DNA of 64,000 nucleotides from JBGSMF01 sp964651475 (GCA_964651475.1 CAZYXV010000010.1:84715-148714), one strand, 5' to 3'; shown: positions 26,189 to 34,974, counted from the stretch's first letter. The notes: generated from the letters alone by a model not told the origin. Translations and numbers: made by a program.

Positions 26189-26294
26189 AGTACACCTCCC
26201 AATGTCTATTTTACCCCGCAATGCCTAAACTGCAACCAGCCGGGGTTCGGGGATTTCGAAGCAAAATCCTGAATCCCCTTCATCTTCTTTATTC

Positions 26295-26593
26295 AGGTGA
26301 AAAGATGCTTGTCGTTGACCTGGATAGGGTGGGGGCGTACTCAGGCGGGGATTGACCAGCAGCGTCACAATCGTATTCCCTGCACGCGCGGGGGTGAACC
26401 GTACCCATCGTTGTTCGTAAATTGGCAAGGCATGTATGGATGGTGTATAATCCAACCAGATAAAAAGCGGGCTCGCGCGAGGATCCAAGGGAAGTGCAGG
26501 AGTAACAGATGTGGTCATTTCGAAACAACCGTTAACCGCATGGAGGGTATTGTCGTCCCGCCGCGTCGTCTCAAAGCATTGGAAGAAGAGTGA
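26295..26593 (+). pseudogene. Duplicated segment, copy 2, with truncated fic
   Basis: 26295-26528 repeats 23833-24070, including the promoter and leader. The fic frame opens as MWSFRNNR and stops at once; the following bases in another frame encode NRMEGIVVPPRRLKAL, matching fic residues about 60-75. So an internal deletion of about 150 bp and a frame change destroyed it, leaving roughly 75 bp of coding sequence. The copied part also contains a scrap of XerD-like recombinase (remnant 2). Confidence 0.85.
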
Positions 26594-26623
26594 CCATCTG
26601 CAGGGAGCCAAAAGGCTACAACA

Positions 26624-27127
26624 ATGATTCACTTGCCAGCGCATGAATACTTGGACAAGCTCGGTATACCTTATGAAAAGGCGACCTTTCCGGTGAGCAC
26701 AGACAAGGGTGCTGCCCAGGTCGCCCGGGCATTAGGCTATCGAGAACATCAAATGGTCAAGACGCTCATCTTTGAAACAGACTGCCACGAGAGGTTGCTC
26801 GTGATGGTGGGCGGGGACCAAAGCATCGTATCGCGCCACCTGAAAAAGGTAGCTGGCTCGCGCAACATACAACTGGCAAGCGCCGAGGCTGTCAAAGAGA
26901 CTACAGGCTATGAGATTGGCTCGATCCCGCCTTTTTCCTGGCAGCCCGAAGGCTTTCGCTCGTTTGTAGACGTTTCTTTGCTAGCTGAGCCTGTCTTGGG
27001 TGTTGGCGCTGGTCTATGGGGAAACGAGATCATTCTCACGCCTGAAGACCTGGCCAAAGCAAGTCGCGCCATGGTTGTCAATCTGGTGGACAAGGACATG
27101 CCTGCTCTGCCAGAGCGCGCCTTGTAA
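26624..27127 (+). CDS. YbaK/EbsC-type aminoacyl-tRNA deacylase
   Basis: A 167-residue protein of the YbaK/ProX editing family, which hydrolyses wrongly charged Cys- or Ala-tRNA(Pro). The family pattern is clear: VSTDKGAAQVARALG, QMVKTLIFETD with the catalytic lysine, LLVMVGGDQSIVSRHLKK and GYEIGSIPPF. Full length for the family. It stands alone on the plus strand between the fic remnant and the XerD gene. Probably a normal housekeeping-type gene carried along. Confidence 0.85.
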   Translation: MIHLPAHEYLDKLGIPYEKATFPVSTDKGAAQVARALGYREHQMVKTLIFETDCHERLLVMVGGDQSIVSRHLKKVAGSRNIQLASAEAVKETTGYEIGSIPPFSWQPEGFRSFVDVSLLAEPVLGVGAGLWGNEIILTPEDLAKASRAMVVNLVDKDMPALPERAL

Positions 27128-27220
27128 CAACCTTACTCCCAACAGCCAGCCCATACCAACGATCCATGCTATTGGCCGTATCGACGCGTTAAGGTCACTG
27201 CTGGCGACTCCCTCCTGACC

Positions 27221-28111
27221 TCACAGCTCGCTCAACTTTTCCACCGCCGCCCTTCGATCTGCCTCGGTGGAGCGTGTGTACCGCGCTGTTGTATTGATAT
27301 TCTCGTGCCCCAGCAAGTCCGCTACTGTCACCAGGTCAACTTTACCCTCGCGCAACAGCAGCGTTGCAAAGGTATGCCTCAAAGTGTGCGGCGACACATC
27401 CTCAAGCCCGGCCTGCCGCGCGTACTTGTCCAGCGTACGCCACACCCCTGATGACGTGATTGCCTCGCCGCGTTGGCCGATGAAGAGATGATCGTCGTTA
27501 GCCTGGGCAGGGTGGGGGCGTACCGGGATGTACTCACTCAGGGAGCGGCGCGCCTCGGCGTTCAATGGGATTTCTCTGAATTTCTCACCCTTGCCCGAAC
27601 GTACGATCAGTTTGCCAGAGCGCGGCTTGAGCTCCATGTCATCCAGCGTCAAGGCGCACAGCTCGCCCACTCTGAGGCCGGTGTTGGCCAGCAGCGCCAC
27701 AATCGCCGCGTGCAAGGGCTTGCCGGACTGCTGCACCTTGCGCAGCAGCCGGTTGAGGTCAGCGCGTTCCAGGGCTTTGGGCGGGGTCTTGGCTTGTTTG
27801 ACGCCCTTGATGCCGGCGGTGGGATCGGACTTGAGGATGCCGGCGCTCAGCGCCCAACGGCAGAAGGTGGTGAGCGCGGCCAGTTTGCGGTTGACAGTGG
27901 ATGGCTTGAGCTTGCGCACTTTCAGGTGCGCCACATAGGCGCGCACATCTTCGTGAGTCATCTTGGCAGGCTTGAACGCTTCGCCGTAGGTTTGCTGGAA
28001 CCACACGGCATACTCTCGGAGGTCGGCGAGATAGCCGTGGCGGGTGAGGTCGCTCTTGCCCTGGTGGGCGAGGTCTTTGTCGAACGCATCCAGAAAATCG
28101 TGCTTGACCAT
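27221..28111 (-). CDS. XerD-like tyrosine recombinase
   Basis: A 296-residue intact tyrosine recombinase. Catalytic residues: R in LLANTGLRVGELCALTL, K in VRSGKGEKFREIPL, HTLRH in VSPHTLRHTFATLLL, H in LLGHENINTTARY with the nucleophile Tyr. The start at 28111 has AGGAG seven bases upstream. Three decayed relatives lie within 4 kb on both sides, so this is a hot spot for such genes. It is distinct from the integrase at 1625 and may have brought in the cargo region. Confidence 0.9.
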   Translation of the reverse strand: MVKHDFLDAFDKDLAHQGKSDLTRHGYLADLREYAVWFQQTYGEAFKPAKMTHEDVRAYVAHLKVRKLKPSTVNRKLAALTTFCRWALSAGILKSDPTAGIKGVKQAKTPPKALERADLNRLLRKVQQSGKPLHAAIVALLANTGLRVGELCALTLDDMELKPRSGKLIVRSGKGEKFREIPLNAEARRSLSEYIPVRPHPAQANDDHLFIGQRGEAITSSGVWRTLDKYARQAGLEDVSPHTLRHTFATLLLREGKVDLVTVADLLGHENINTTARYTRSTEADRRAAVEKLSEL

Positions 28112-28402
28112 TGGGGTTCTCCTCACAACTAGGCAATTCGGCGAAGCCGAATCGGGGCGCGACTAAAATGTTATCGTGCGAATTTTTTGGTCGTTGTTTG
28201 GCCTGGCTCGTATTGAGGTGAATACCCCAAAAGGCCAATTTTGTCAAAACGAGGCATATTGTTATGATACGTTATCGTGCGTTATCAGAGGAGAGGCTAG
28301 CAAGACAGCCAACACTTTATTCATGTAGGATTGGGAAGTTAACGGGACTATGAGACAGGTAGGCAAGTGATGGTGCCGAGTAGCAAAGGGTAATCGCATA
28401 TC
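28112..28402. other. Intergenic region between XerD and the ModE-like gene
   Basis: No gene seen. TTATCGTGCG occurs at about 28171 and twice-like again near 28272-28285 (GTTATCGTGCGTTATC), and an A/T-rich stretch lies at 28230-28270. These could be recombinase core or arm sites, but this is only a suggestion. Confidence 0.3.
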
Positions 28403-28430
28403 TTGACACCAGACACTCATAGAGTATAAT
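28403..28430 (+). promoter_or_regulatory. Promoter giving a probably leaderless message
   Basis: TTGACA at 28403-28408 and TATAAT at 28425-28430, spacer 16. The ATG ATG pair at 28436-28441 begins only five bases after the -10, where transcription should start, and no Shine-Dalgarno is present. Confidence 0.75.
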
Positions 28431-28435
28431 CGCCT

Positions 28436-28783
28436 ATGATGTCAACTCCACTTAAACCTTATTCAAATCTGTGGATCGAGTGCGAGGGCCAGGTGGTGCT
28501 AAGCAAGTGGCGTGTTCGATTGCTAGAGGTTATCGAAGAGACCGGCTCGATCAGCGCGGCCGCCGTGCGAATGAACGTGCATTATCGCCGCGCGTGGGAC
28601 AAGCTGGACGAGATGGAAAAGAGCCTGGGGGTACGATTGGTCGAGCGCCAGACGGGCGGAGCAGGCGGCGGCGGCGCCCATCTGACGGAAGCCGGGCGCG
28701 ATTACGTGGCGCGCTTTCAACGTTTTGCGCAAGGCATTGACGAGGTCATCGCCAGCCACTTTCAGCAAGCCTTTGATACATAA
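28436..28783 (+). CDS. ModE-like winged-helix regulator
   Basis: A 115-residue LysR/ModE-type winged helix: VVLSKWRVRLLEVIEETGSI, then SAAAVRMNVHYRRAWDKL and LTEAGRDYVARFQRF. This is the N-terminal domain of ModE without the molybdate-binding domains. In this setting, before a block with MoeA, MogA and a molybdenum hydroxylase subunit, a molybdenum-linked role is plausible. Transcribed from a strong promoter, probably leaderless. Confidence 0.8.
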   Translation: MMSTPLKPYSNLWIECEGQVVLSKWRVRLLEVIEETGSISAAAVRMNVHYRRAWDKLDEMEKSLGVRLVERQTGGAGGGGAHLTEAGRDYVARFQRFAQGIDEVIASHFQQAFDT

Positions 28784-28827
28784 CGCGGCCGCTGGCTCTA
28801 CTGCGTGTTACGAGCCTATCCAAGGCC

Positions 28828-29116
28828 CTATTTCTGGCGGATAAATTCTACCAGTTTTTCCACCGGCCACGTGTTGGCCACATCCTCTGCCCTGGCCCAC
28901 GCCCGGCGCGCCACCGCTACGCCAAACGCCATCACGTCCAGCCCGGCGGCGTCGTGTGCGTCCGAGTTGACGGTCAGCACGTAGCCCAGCTCGAGCGCGC
29001 AGCGCGCGCGTGAATATCGTCCAGGTCAAGCTGGCTGGGGTGCGCATTGATTTCCATCATCGTGCGCGTCCGGGTTGCCGTCTGCAAGATTGCCTCGTAA
29101 TCCAGGTTCGCTCCCT
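28828..29116 (-). pseudogene. polX 3' remnant (PHP domain), frameshifted
   Basis: The minus strand encodes GANLDYEAILQTATRT...EINAHPSQLDLDDIHARA and then, in a different frame, ALELGYVLTVNSDAHDAAGL...PVEKLVEFIRQK and a stop at 28828. These are the last parts of the PHP domain of family X DNA polymerases (PolX). A one-base shift in the GCGCGC tract near 29000 and the missing 5' part show it is dead. Confidence 0.75.
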
Positions 29117-29440
29117 CATGTTGGCCGATGAATAGATGGGTGTCATCAGCCCGAACAGGATGGGGGCGTACTCGTGTCGTGGGCGTGAGTTCCGTTCTGC
29201 GCGCTATAGAAAGCGCGCCTACGGGTAGTTTTGCCAGCCAGTCAGGCCAGCAGCGTCACAATCGCCGCGTGCATGGGCTTGCCGGACTGTTGCACCTTGC
29301 GCAGCAGCCGGTTGAGGTCAGCGCGTTCGAGAGCCTTGGACGGAGTCTTATTTGTTTGATGCCTCTGTTGTCGCGGTGGGATCGGACTTGAGGATGCCGG
29401 CGGTCAGCGAGGCAGCCTGCACCACAGCCTGGGTGCTATC
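29117..29440 (-). pseudogene. XerD-like recombinase remnant 3
   Basis: Joined directly to the polX scrap. Three stretches match the XerD gene at 27221-28111: 29121-29175 (GGGGGCGTACT region), 29245-29345 (CAGCAGCGTCACAATCGCCGCGT and the leucine-rich part after it) and 29375-29405. A non-homologous insert and frameshifts separate them. The rest up to 29527 has no gene. Confidence 0.75.
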
Positions 29441-29527
29441 CTCGGGAAAATCGGACGCCACCTGGCTTTAGGTTGGCAACCACCTGCCACATGTTACAAG
29501 TATTGGGTTTAGGGGCCATCCCGACGA

Positions 29528-29998
29528 TCATGGGGACAGCGTCCCATCCCAACTGAGTTTATCGCCCTGCTCATCGCCATCCTTCACGACAAGCTCCTTT
29601 GCACCGGTCTGGGTGTGATAGCATGCAATCCCCTCGTTCAAGAGTTCCAGGAGCCCCCGGACCTTTTTGCCGAGTTTTTCCTCCCGGCTCCCCAGTAATT
29701 GATAAAAGGGTTCCTCCGTGATGCCGGCGGCTTCATCCAAGGTCTTGCCCTTCACAAGAGTACACAACACCTCGACAGCGACATTGGCCACGGGTTCACA
29801 GGCGCAGAGATACTTGATATCTGCAATCCGGCAGTCGGCCACCTGGAGATAGAGCTGCATGTAATTGCCGGGATCGCTGCAATCAATCATCTTTGCGCCG
29901 ATCGCTTCCACGAAAACGGAAGGATGCTCCAATCCACCGGCATTCGGGAAATCCTCCTTCAGCAAACGGCGATAATATTTAATGACTGTTTCATCCAT
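29528..29998 (-). CDS. NifU/IscU-like Fe-S scaffold protein
   Basis: A 156-residue protein of the IscU/NifU N-terminal type, on which Fe-S clusters are built. The three ligand cysteines are placed as expected: MIDCSDPGNYMQLYL, YLCACEPVANVAVEV and GIACYHTQTG; LVKGKTLDEA is also family-typical. It lies 36 bases after a cysteine desulfurase gene on the same strand, the natural sulfur donor. The pair could serve the many Fe-S proteins of this block. The spacing between ligands differs from housekeeping IscU. Confidence 0.75.
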   Translation of the reverse strand: MDETVIKYYRRLLKEDFPNAGGLEHPSVFVEAIGAKMIDCSDPGNYMQLYLQVADCRIADIKYLCACEPVANVAVEVLCTLVKGKTLDEAAGITEEPFYQLLGSREEKLGKKVRGLLELLNEGIACYHTQTGAKELVVKDGDEQGDKLSWDGTLSP

Positions 29999-30034
29999 GC
30001 GATTTCCTTCCCAACCTACTCTACCCCCCCTATT

Positions 30035-31378
30035 CTATAGATAACTCCGCTCTTTAAAGACCTCATCGAGCGTCTCCAAAAAGACATCACATTCCGCGAG
30101 CGTATTGTAAAGGTACAGAGATACCCGATAGACCATCCGGTGTTCTCGGTGCGACTTGGGGCGGGTCCAGTTCGGACCGAATTGCTCATTGAAATAGGAA
30201 TGGGCGCAAAAGACGCCATCTCTGATCATAATATTGTTCTTGGCGTTCAGCTCATTGGCGATCCCCACGGCATTGGGCCTTCGGACATCGAAGGTCAGAA
30301 TTCCTCCCCGCCGCGCCGCCTCTTGGGGACCCACTATTCGGAACCACCCCGCATCGCCGTAACGGCCTAGCAGCGTCTCGGTCAGGTGGCTGTTCAGCCG
30401 ATGCTCGTGGGCGGTGATCCGGTCCATCCCGATTTGCCGAAGGTATTCAACCGCTGCCCCGGAGGCGATCAGACCGGCGTAATTCTGGATCCCCGCCTCG
30501 AACCGCTCCGGCGCCTCCAAAAGACGATAGGAATCGTAGGTTGCATCGCCGGCAGTGCCCCCACCCAGGATCGCCGGTTCGATGACATCGTCCCCCGCTT
30601 CCCATTCCTCGATCCCCCGTCCTACGAGTTCCCTTTTTGCGTAGAGGACGCCCACTCCCCGCGGCCCGCACATCTTGTGGAGGGAAAAGGCCAGGAAATC
30701 CACGTCGAGGGCGCGAACGTCAACGGCCTGATGCGGCACCGTCTGGGCACCGTCGAGGAGCACCCGGGCGCCATAGCGGTGGGCGATGGCAATGATGTCT
30801 TTGGCAGGGAGGGTGGCGCCGGTGACGTTTGATGTCCAGGCCATGCTCACCAGGCGCACTCGCTTTTCCTTGAAATGATCTTCGAAGGCCTCGAGGTTAA
30901 AGCCATCCCCAGGATTGGCCACAGTGTGAGCGACCTTGATCGGGCCTGACTTTTGCAACCGCAGCCAGGGAAGCAGGTTCGAGTTATGTTCCTGATCGGT
31001 CAGAAGGACCACATCTCCCGGCTTGAACCTAAAGCCCAGGGCCACCGTACTGATGGCATGGGTCGTATTCAACGTGAAGATGATCTCTTTTTCCGACCCG
31101 GCATTGATGAATTCGGCGATCGACTGCCGCGTCCCCTTGATCTCCATCTCGGCATTCCCCTCGATGCGGCGGGTCACCTCTTCGGCAAACCAGTGGTGGC
31201 TTCTCCCGCCGCCGCAGGAGGGATAGTCCGTGTAGTACTCGTTGATGGCGGCGATGACCTGCCGCGGGACCAGCGTCGTGCAGGCGTTGTCCAGATAGAC
31301 GGGTGGTTTATCGTTCCGCCGTCTTTCCAGTGATGGGAAATCGTCTCGGTATATTTCCAGCAAGGTTTGATGATTCAT
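30035..31378 (-). CDS. Cysteine desulfurase (class V aminotransferase, SufS-like)
   Basis: A 447-residue PLP enzyme. The PLP lysine is in LAFSLHKMCGPRGVGVLY, the Asp that contacts the ring is in ARVLLDGAQTVPHQ, and a cysteine sits at the SufS catalytic position in MIRDGVFCAHSYF. It should take sulfur from cysteine and pass it to the NifU-like protein encoded next. It is longer than most SufS proteins. A second, different desulfurase lies at 45434. Aminotransferase class V members with other roles cannot be excluded. Confidence 0.8.
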   Translation of the reverse strand: MNHQTLLEIYRDDFPSLERRRNDKPPVYLDNACTTLVPRQVIAAINEYYTDYPSCGGGRSHHWFAEEVTRRIEGNAEMEIKGTRQSIAEFINAGSEKEIIFTLNTTHAISTVALGFRFKPGDVVLLTDQEHNSNLLPWLRLQKSGPIKVAHTVANPGDGFNLEAFEDHFKEKRVRLVSMAWTSNVTGATLPAKDIIAIAHRYGARVLLDGAQTVPHQAVDVRALDVDFLAFSLHKMCGPRGVGVLYAKRELVGRGIEEWEAGDDVIEPAILGGGTAGDATYDSYRLLEAPERFEAGIQNYAGLIASGAAVEYLRQIGMDRITAHEHRLNSHLTETLLGRYGDAGWFRIVGPQEAARRGGILTFDVRRPNAVGIANELNAKNNIMIRDGVFCAHSYFNEQFGPNWTRPKSHREHRMVYRVSLYLYNTLAECDVFLETLDEVFKERSYL

Positions 31379-31400
31379 AACTTACTACCAGCGTCCTTTT

Positions 31401-31922
31401 TTACACTAACGCCGCAAGCTGTGCGCGGCGGTCGGCAAAGGCGGCGTCACCGGCCACGACCGGACACTCTTCAATGGTGTGTTTTTGTTGCAGCAAGCCA
31501 AAGGCAAACGCCATGCACGTGGCCTCGCCGCAGCGTTTGCAATTGGTCTGCGGCAACAGCGTCCACACGTCCAGGGGGCGCGGCGCGCGGCGAATGGTCT
31601 TGACCGGCTGGATGGTGTCACGCTGATCCCAACACTGGTTGAGCAGGTCGCACACCGCCGAAAGCAAGTCTAGCCCTTCAGCGGTGTCTTTGACCTGGGT
31701 GATCATCACCTTGTCAGGATAGAACGTGATAAAGCCCGGCTGCCGGCGCAAAGTAAGAGTGCCTGCTTCGGGATTGAACGAGATGATATTCGGTGCGACC
31801 GCCGCCACCAGCGGCAGGACCCCATCCAGATTGCGCGAAGGTTGAGCGATCACGATGATTTTGCCGGGTTCGGCCAGACATGGAAGCGTTTTGGTTAGCA
31901 CCAATGAGTCCAGGAATGACAT
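31401..31922 (-). CDS. AcsC-type 4Fe-4S domain protein 1
   Basis: A 173-residue protein with a four-cysteine motif near the C terminus: LLPQTNCKRCGEATCMAFAF followed 15 residues later by ECP. This is the Fe-S domain pattern of the corrinoid Fe-S protein large subunit (AcsC/CdhE) and of Fes-domain proteins. The N-terminal 110 residues are a separate domain shared with the next gene. It forms a pair with 31953, start preceded by GGAGGG. Possible electron carrier to corrinoid or other metal centres. Confidence 0.7.
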   Translation of the reverse strand: MSFLDSLVLTKTLPCLAEPGKIIVIAQPSRNLDGVLPLVAAVAPNIISFNPEAGTLTLRRQPGFITFYPDKVMITQVKDTAEGLDLLSAVCDLLNQCWDQRDTIQPVKTIRRAPRPLDVWTLLPQTNCKRCGEATCMAFAFGLLQQKHTIEECPVVAGDAAFADRRAQLAALV

Positions 31923-31952
31923 TGTACCCTCCAGCGCCGGTCGGTGGTCAGT

Positions 31953-32492
31953 TTACCTCATTGCCGGCATGTCTTCAATGATGATGTCCTGCAGCGCGGC
32001 GAGTTTATCCGCGTGCTGCGGCTCGAACAGCGGTGGACAGTCTTGCAGCTTTTGCTGCGACGCCACCAATTTGAGCGCAAAGGTAAAGCACGTTGGCTGG
32101 CCACATTGCTTGCAATTGGTCTGCGGCAGCAGTTTGAACACTTGCATCGGCACAGGGCGTCGGCGCGTTTCGTAGGATGGCTCGATCTCGGCGCGGCGTT
32201 CCCACGTGCGGTTGACCAGCGCAATCAGCCCATCCAGTTCCTTTTGCGCGCCTTCGCGGTCTTGGGCATTACTCACCGCGATCTCGTAAGGGTGAAACGC
32301 CACATTATGCCCAGCCTTTTTCCACAACAGCGCCGGGGCGTCGGGCAGGTATACGGCGCCGCGCAGCGTGGCGTTGAGATAGGGAAATATCTCGCGGATG
32401 TCGGCGATCAGGCGTGCCTTGGCCGTAAAGCGTTCCGCGCCCGGCTCGCATGGTGGGGTCAGCACTTGCAGGTCGTATGTCTCGATGAGCAT
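31953..32492 (-). CDS. AcsC-type 4Fe-4S domain protein 2
   Basis: About 179 residues from the ATG at 32492, which has GGAG in front. The C-terminal motif KLLPQTNCKQCGQPTCFTFA and then DCPPL is almost the same as in the neighbour at 31401, and both share a preceding RRxPxxVxxLLPQ linker and a similar N-terminal alpha/beta region. The pair came from duplication. No corrinoid-binding partner is encoded nearby. Confidence 0.7.
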   Translation of the reverse strand: MLIETYDLQVLTPPCEPGAERFTAKARLIADIREIFPYLNATLRGAVYLPDAPALLWKKAGHNVAFHPYEIAVSNAQDREGAQKELDGLIALVNRTWERRAEIEPSYETRRRPVPMQVFKLLPQTNCKQCGQPTCFTFALKLVASQQKLQDCPPLFEPQHADKLAALQDIIIEDMPAMR

Positions 32493-32542
32493 GTGATCTC
32501 CTTTCAATCCAATTGCTACGCCAGCGTGCGCACAGCCAATGC

Positions 32543-33751
32543 TCATTCATTGTCGGTCATCTGCATTGCCGGGCCAACAGAGAGCAACATCAACATGGTC
32601 ATAACGATGGCGGAGGTCAAACACCACGCGCATACTGCGCGGATGACGAACGGCTCCAGATAAGTCAGGTACAGCGAGAACAAGGTGCCAAACAACGTCA
32701 TACCAAGTATTGCCAGCGGCGCATAATCCGCCAGTTGATCAGAGCGGAATTGTCCCCACAGCCAGGTAACCAGGATCGCCACATAGCCTATCACGCCCAG
32801 CACTCCCACCGGCAACACGCCCAACAGTTTGGCGTACGCGCTGCTTTGCACGGCGTTGCAATCGCCCACCGGCCCGCAGACCACCGAGACAGCCTGGGTC
32901 TCCACGTACGCGAGGTAGCCAGCCACACCCAAACCAGCCAAGGCCAGGAGTGGAGTAGCCAACTCTAACCATTCCGGCATTGGGCGTGGAGGAAAACCAC
33001 GCAAGCTGCGCATTACGACAACGCCAGTGTATATCAATGCGGCGACCATGGCGACCATAATCGCGATGGCCAGCGCAAAGCCGTTCGATCGAGAAGGCGC
33101 AGGCGGATCGCTGGCGGGCGTCGCAGCGACCGTTGCCGGCGTAACAGATAGCGCGACCAGCGTAGGCGTGGGCGCAGGTTGCGCGGGTGTGATAATGCCC
33201 TGCCCGGCGTCGGGACAGCCGGAGGCCGCGCACGCTTTGACCGCAGTTTCCATTTCTCGCCCGACTTGCTCATTGTAACCTACCCAGTGGCGATCACCGA
33301 TAAAGGTGGTGGGCACGCCGCTCGACTCGAATCCATCGGCATTGGCCATCTTGATAAAAAGCTCGCGGTTTTCCGGCGAGTTCCACACTTCAAGGGCGTG
33401 CACCTTGACGGGATACTGCTGTTTCAGTCTTTCCAGGAAGGGCTTTTCCTCGGCGCAGTGCGGGCAGCCGTCGCCCCAGAAAAAGTAGATAATCACTGGC
33501 CCGCCGCTCGATGCGGGGGTAGGCGTTGCGGATAGGGCGGCTGCTTCCGCATGCACGGCAGTGTTCAACGTAGCCGTGGACTCGGGCGGCAACCCCTCGT
33601 CACAGATATGACACGCCTTTTCGGTCGGCGTGGGGCGCGGCGTGTTGGTTGCGGCTTGCGCGTGGACAAGCGGCGAATACGCCAACAGTCCAATCAACAT
33701 CAAGGCGATTGCCCCCGTCAATACAAGATATTTTTGCATCATTCGTCCCAT
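32543..33751 (-). CDS. Thioredoxin-VKOR fusion membrane protein
   Basis: A 402-residue protein. An N-terminal signal or anchor helix (MQKYLVLTGAIALMLIGLLA) leads to a thioredoxin-like domain with CPHC (FFWGDGCPHCAEEKPFL, cis-Pro in GVPTTFIG). After a Thr/Pro/Ala linker come five or so membrane helices of the VKOR family with CGPVGDCNAV and CAWC. Such fusions make disulfides outside the membrane and pass electrons to quinone. The start lies inside the end of the upstream glycosidase gene. Its substrate may be the exported thiol proteins of this block. Confidence 0.85.
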   Translation of the reverse strand: MGRMMQKYLVLTGAIALMLIGLLAYSPLVHAQAATNTPRPTPTEKACHICDEGLPPESTATLNTAVHAEAAALSATPTPASSGGPVIIYFFWGDGCPHCAEEKPFLERLKQQYPVKVHALEVWNSPENRELFIKMANADGFESSGVPTTFIGDRHWVGYNEQVGREMETAVKACAASGCPDAGQGIITPAQPAPTPTLVALSVTPATVAATPASDPPAPSRSNGFALAIAIMVAMVAALIYTGVVVMRSLRGFPPRPMPEWLELATPLLALAGLGVAGYLAYVETQAVSVVCGPVGDCNAVQSSAYAKLLGVLPVGVLGVIGYVAILVTWLWGQFRSDQLADYAPLAILGMTLFGTLFSLYLTYLEPFVIRAVCAWCLTSAIVMTMLMLLSVGPAMQMTDNE

Positions 33752-34974
33752 GCTTCAAAGATTGGCACGCGGCCAGTTTCCACGCAGCGATACGCAAAGA
33801 CATACATCCCCGCCGACCAGGCCTGGTGTGGATAGCCCATCGGGCGGCCCGTCGCGCCGTGACACCACTCGTTGAATTCCCATTCTTCGTCAACGCCCTG
33901 CCGGTTAACCTCGGCCAGCTTTTCCAAAACTTGCGCGGCCCGTTCGCGCCATCCTGCTTTCACCAGCGCCGCCACGTAGAATCCGCCGACAAAGGGCCAG
34001 ATGCCGCCATTGTGATATTGCTCCGGCAGGTTCAGATTGTTGTTGCGGTAATATTCGCGCCAGTCCTTGCTGCCTGGGTGAATGACCGGGTGCAATACTC
34101 GCACCGGGTATGGCTCGGCAATGCCGACCTGGTGCAGATAATCCAGGATGCGCTTTTCCTGCGCGGGATTGGCGATGCCGAACAGGATGGTCAGCAGATT
34201 GCCGAACACATCGCAATAGTCGCCGAAATCTCGAAAGGCCACGTAAGGCAAAAAGAAGGGCCGCTTGACCAGCACCGGGTCTACCTGGCTGAGCGTGTGT
34301 TTCCATTCAGTATGACCGGGACAACTCGGCCCCCATTCGCCTTCGGTCTCTGACCCCACCCACAGCACGATGCGCAGCTTGTGCCGCACGTCGCACGCCA
34401 TATCGTCGTAACGCTGACCGTCCACGTGCAGCGCGCGCGACATCTCGGCCATCGCCCGCAGCGCCGCGTACCACAGCGCGTTGTCGTACAAGATATTGAA
34501 GCGGTTCGCCAGCAGGTCAGCCCAATCGGCGGCTTCGTGGACTTCGAGCAGCCCGCAGCCGTTCGAATCCTGGTAACGCAGCCACAACAGCGCCCGTTCC
34601 AATGACGGCCAGGATTGCTGCAACAAGCCTGCGTCGCCAAACGCGCGCTGTTGGATATAATGTCCCAAGATATACCACAGGTTCGAATCTATCGAACCGG
34701 CATTGGTGTGATCCAGCCGCCCCGTCGCTACGCTCACGTTGTTTGGGATGGCGCCCAACTCGGATTGTTGTCCGCCCAACGTTTCGAGCGAGACGCGTAA
34801 ACAATTCTCGTGACCGGGCGAGAGGATCGCGCCCAGCGACGTGATGATGCTGTCGCGCGCCCACACGTGCGGGTAGCCTTCGGGCGAGGCCATCAACCCA
34901 ATCGAGCTACATTCGCTGCCTAAAATCGCGTGAGCTTTTTCCAGGGCCGTCTCGGTAAGGGTCGTCATTTTCAT
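33739..34974 (-). CDS. (alpha/alpha)6 glycosidase, GH15/GH100-like
   Basis: A 411-residue protein with the pattern of amylo-1,6-glucosidase, glucoamylase or invertase-like enzymes with an (alpha/alpha)6 barrel: YPHVWARDSIITSLGAIL, TNAGSIDSNLWYILGHYI, EVHEAADWADLL, YHNGGIWPFVGGFYVAAL. The Asp in WADLL and the acidic residues in DEEWEFNEW may be catalytic. It has no obvious link to metals or thiols and looks out of place in this block. Substrate unknown. Confidence 0.75.
   Translation of the reverse strand: MKMTTLTETALEKAHAILGSECSSIGLMASPEGYPHVWARDSIITSLGAILSPGHENCLRVSLETLGGQQSELGAIPNNVSVATGRLDHTNAGSIDSNLWYILGHYIQQRAFGDAGLLQQSWPSLERALLWLRYQDSNGCGLLEVHEAADWADLLANRFNILYDNALWYAALRAMAEMSRALHVDGQRYDDMACDVRHKLRIVLWVGSETEGEWGPSCPGHTEWKHTLSQVDPVLVKRPFFLPYVAFRDFGDYCDVFGNLLTILFGIANPAQEKRILDYLHQVGIAEPYPVRVLHPVIHPGSKDWREYYRNNNLNLPEQYHNGGIWPFVGGFYVAALVKAGWRERAAQVLEKLAEVNRQGVDEEWEFNEWCHGATGRPMGYPHQAWSAGMYVFAYRCVETGRVPIFEAWDE

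Noticed and set aside
26508..26593. A second functional fic gene
   Set aside because: The frame stops after eight codons and the rest matches only about 15 residues of Fic in another frame.
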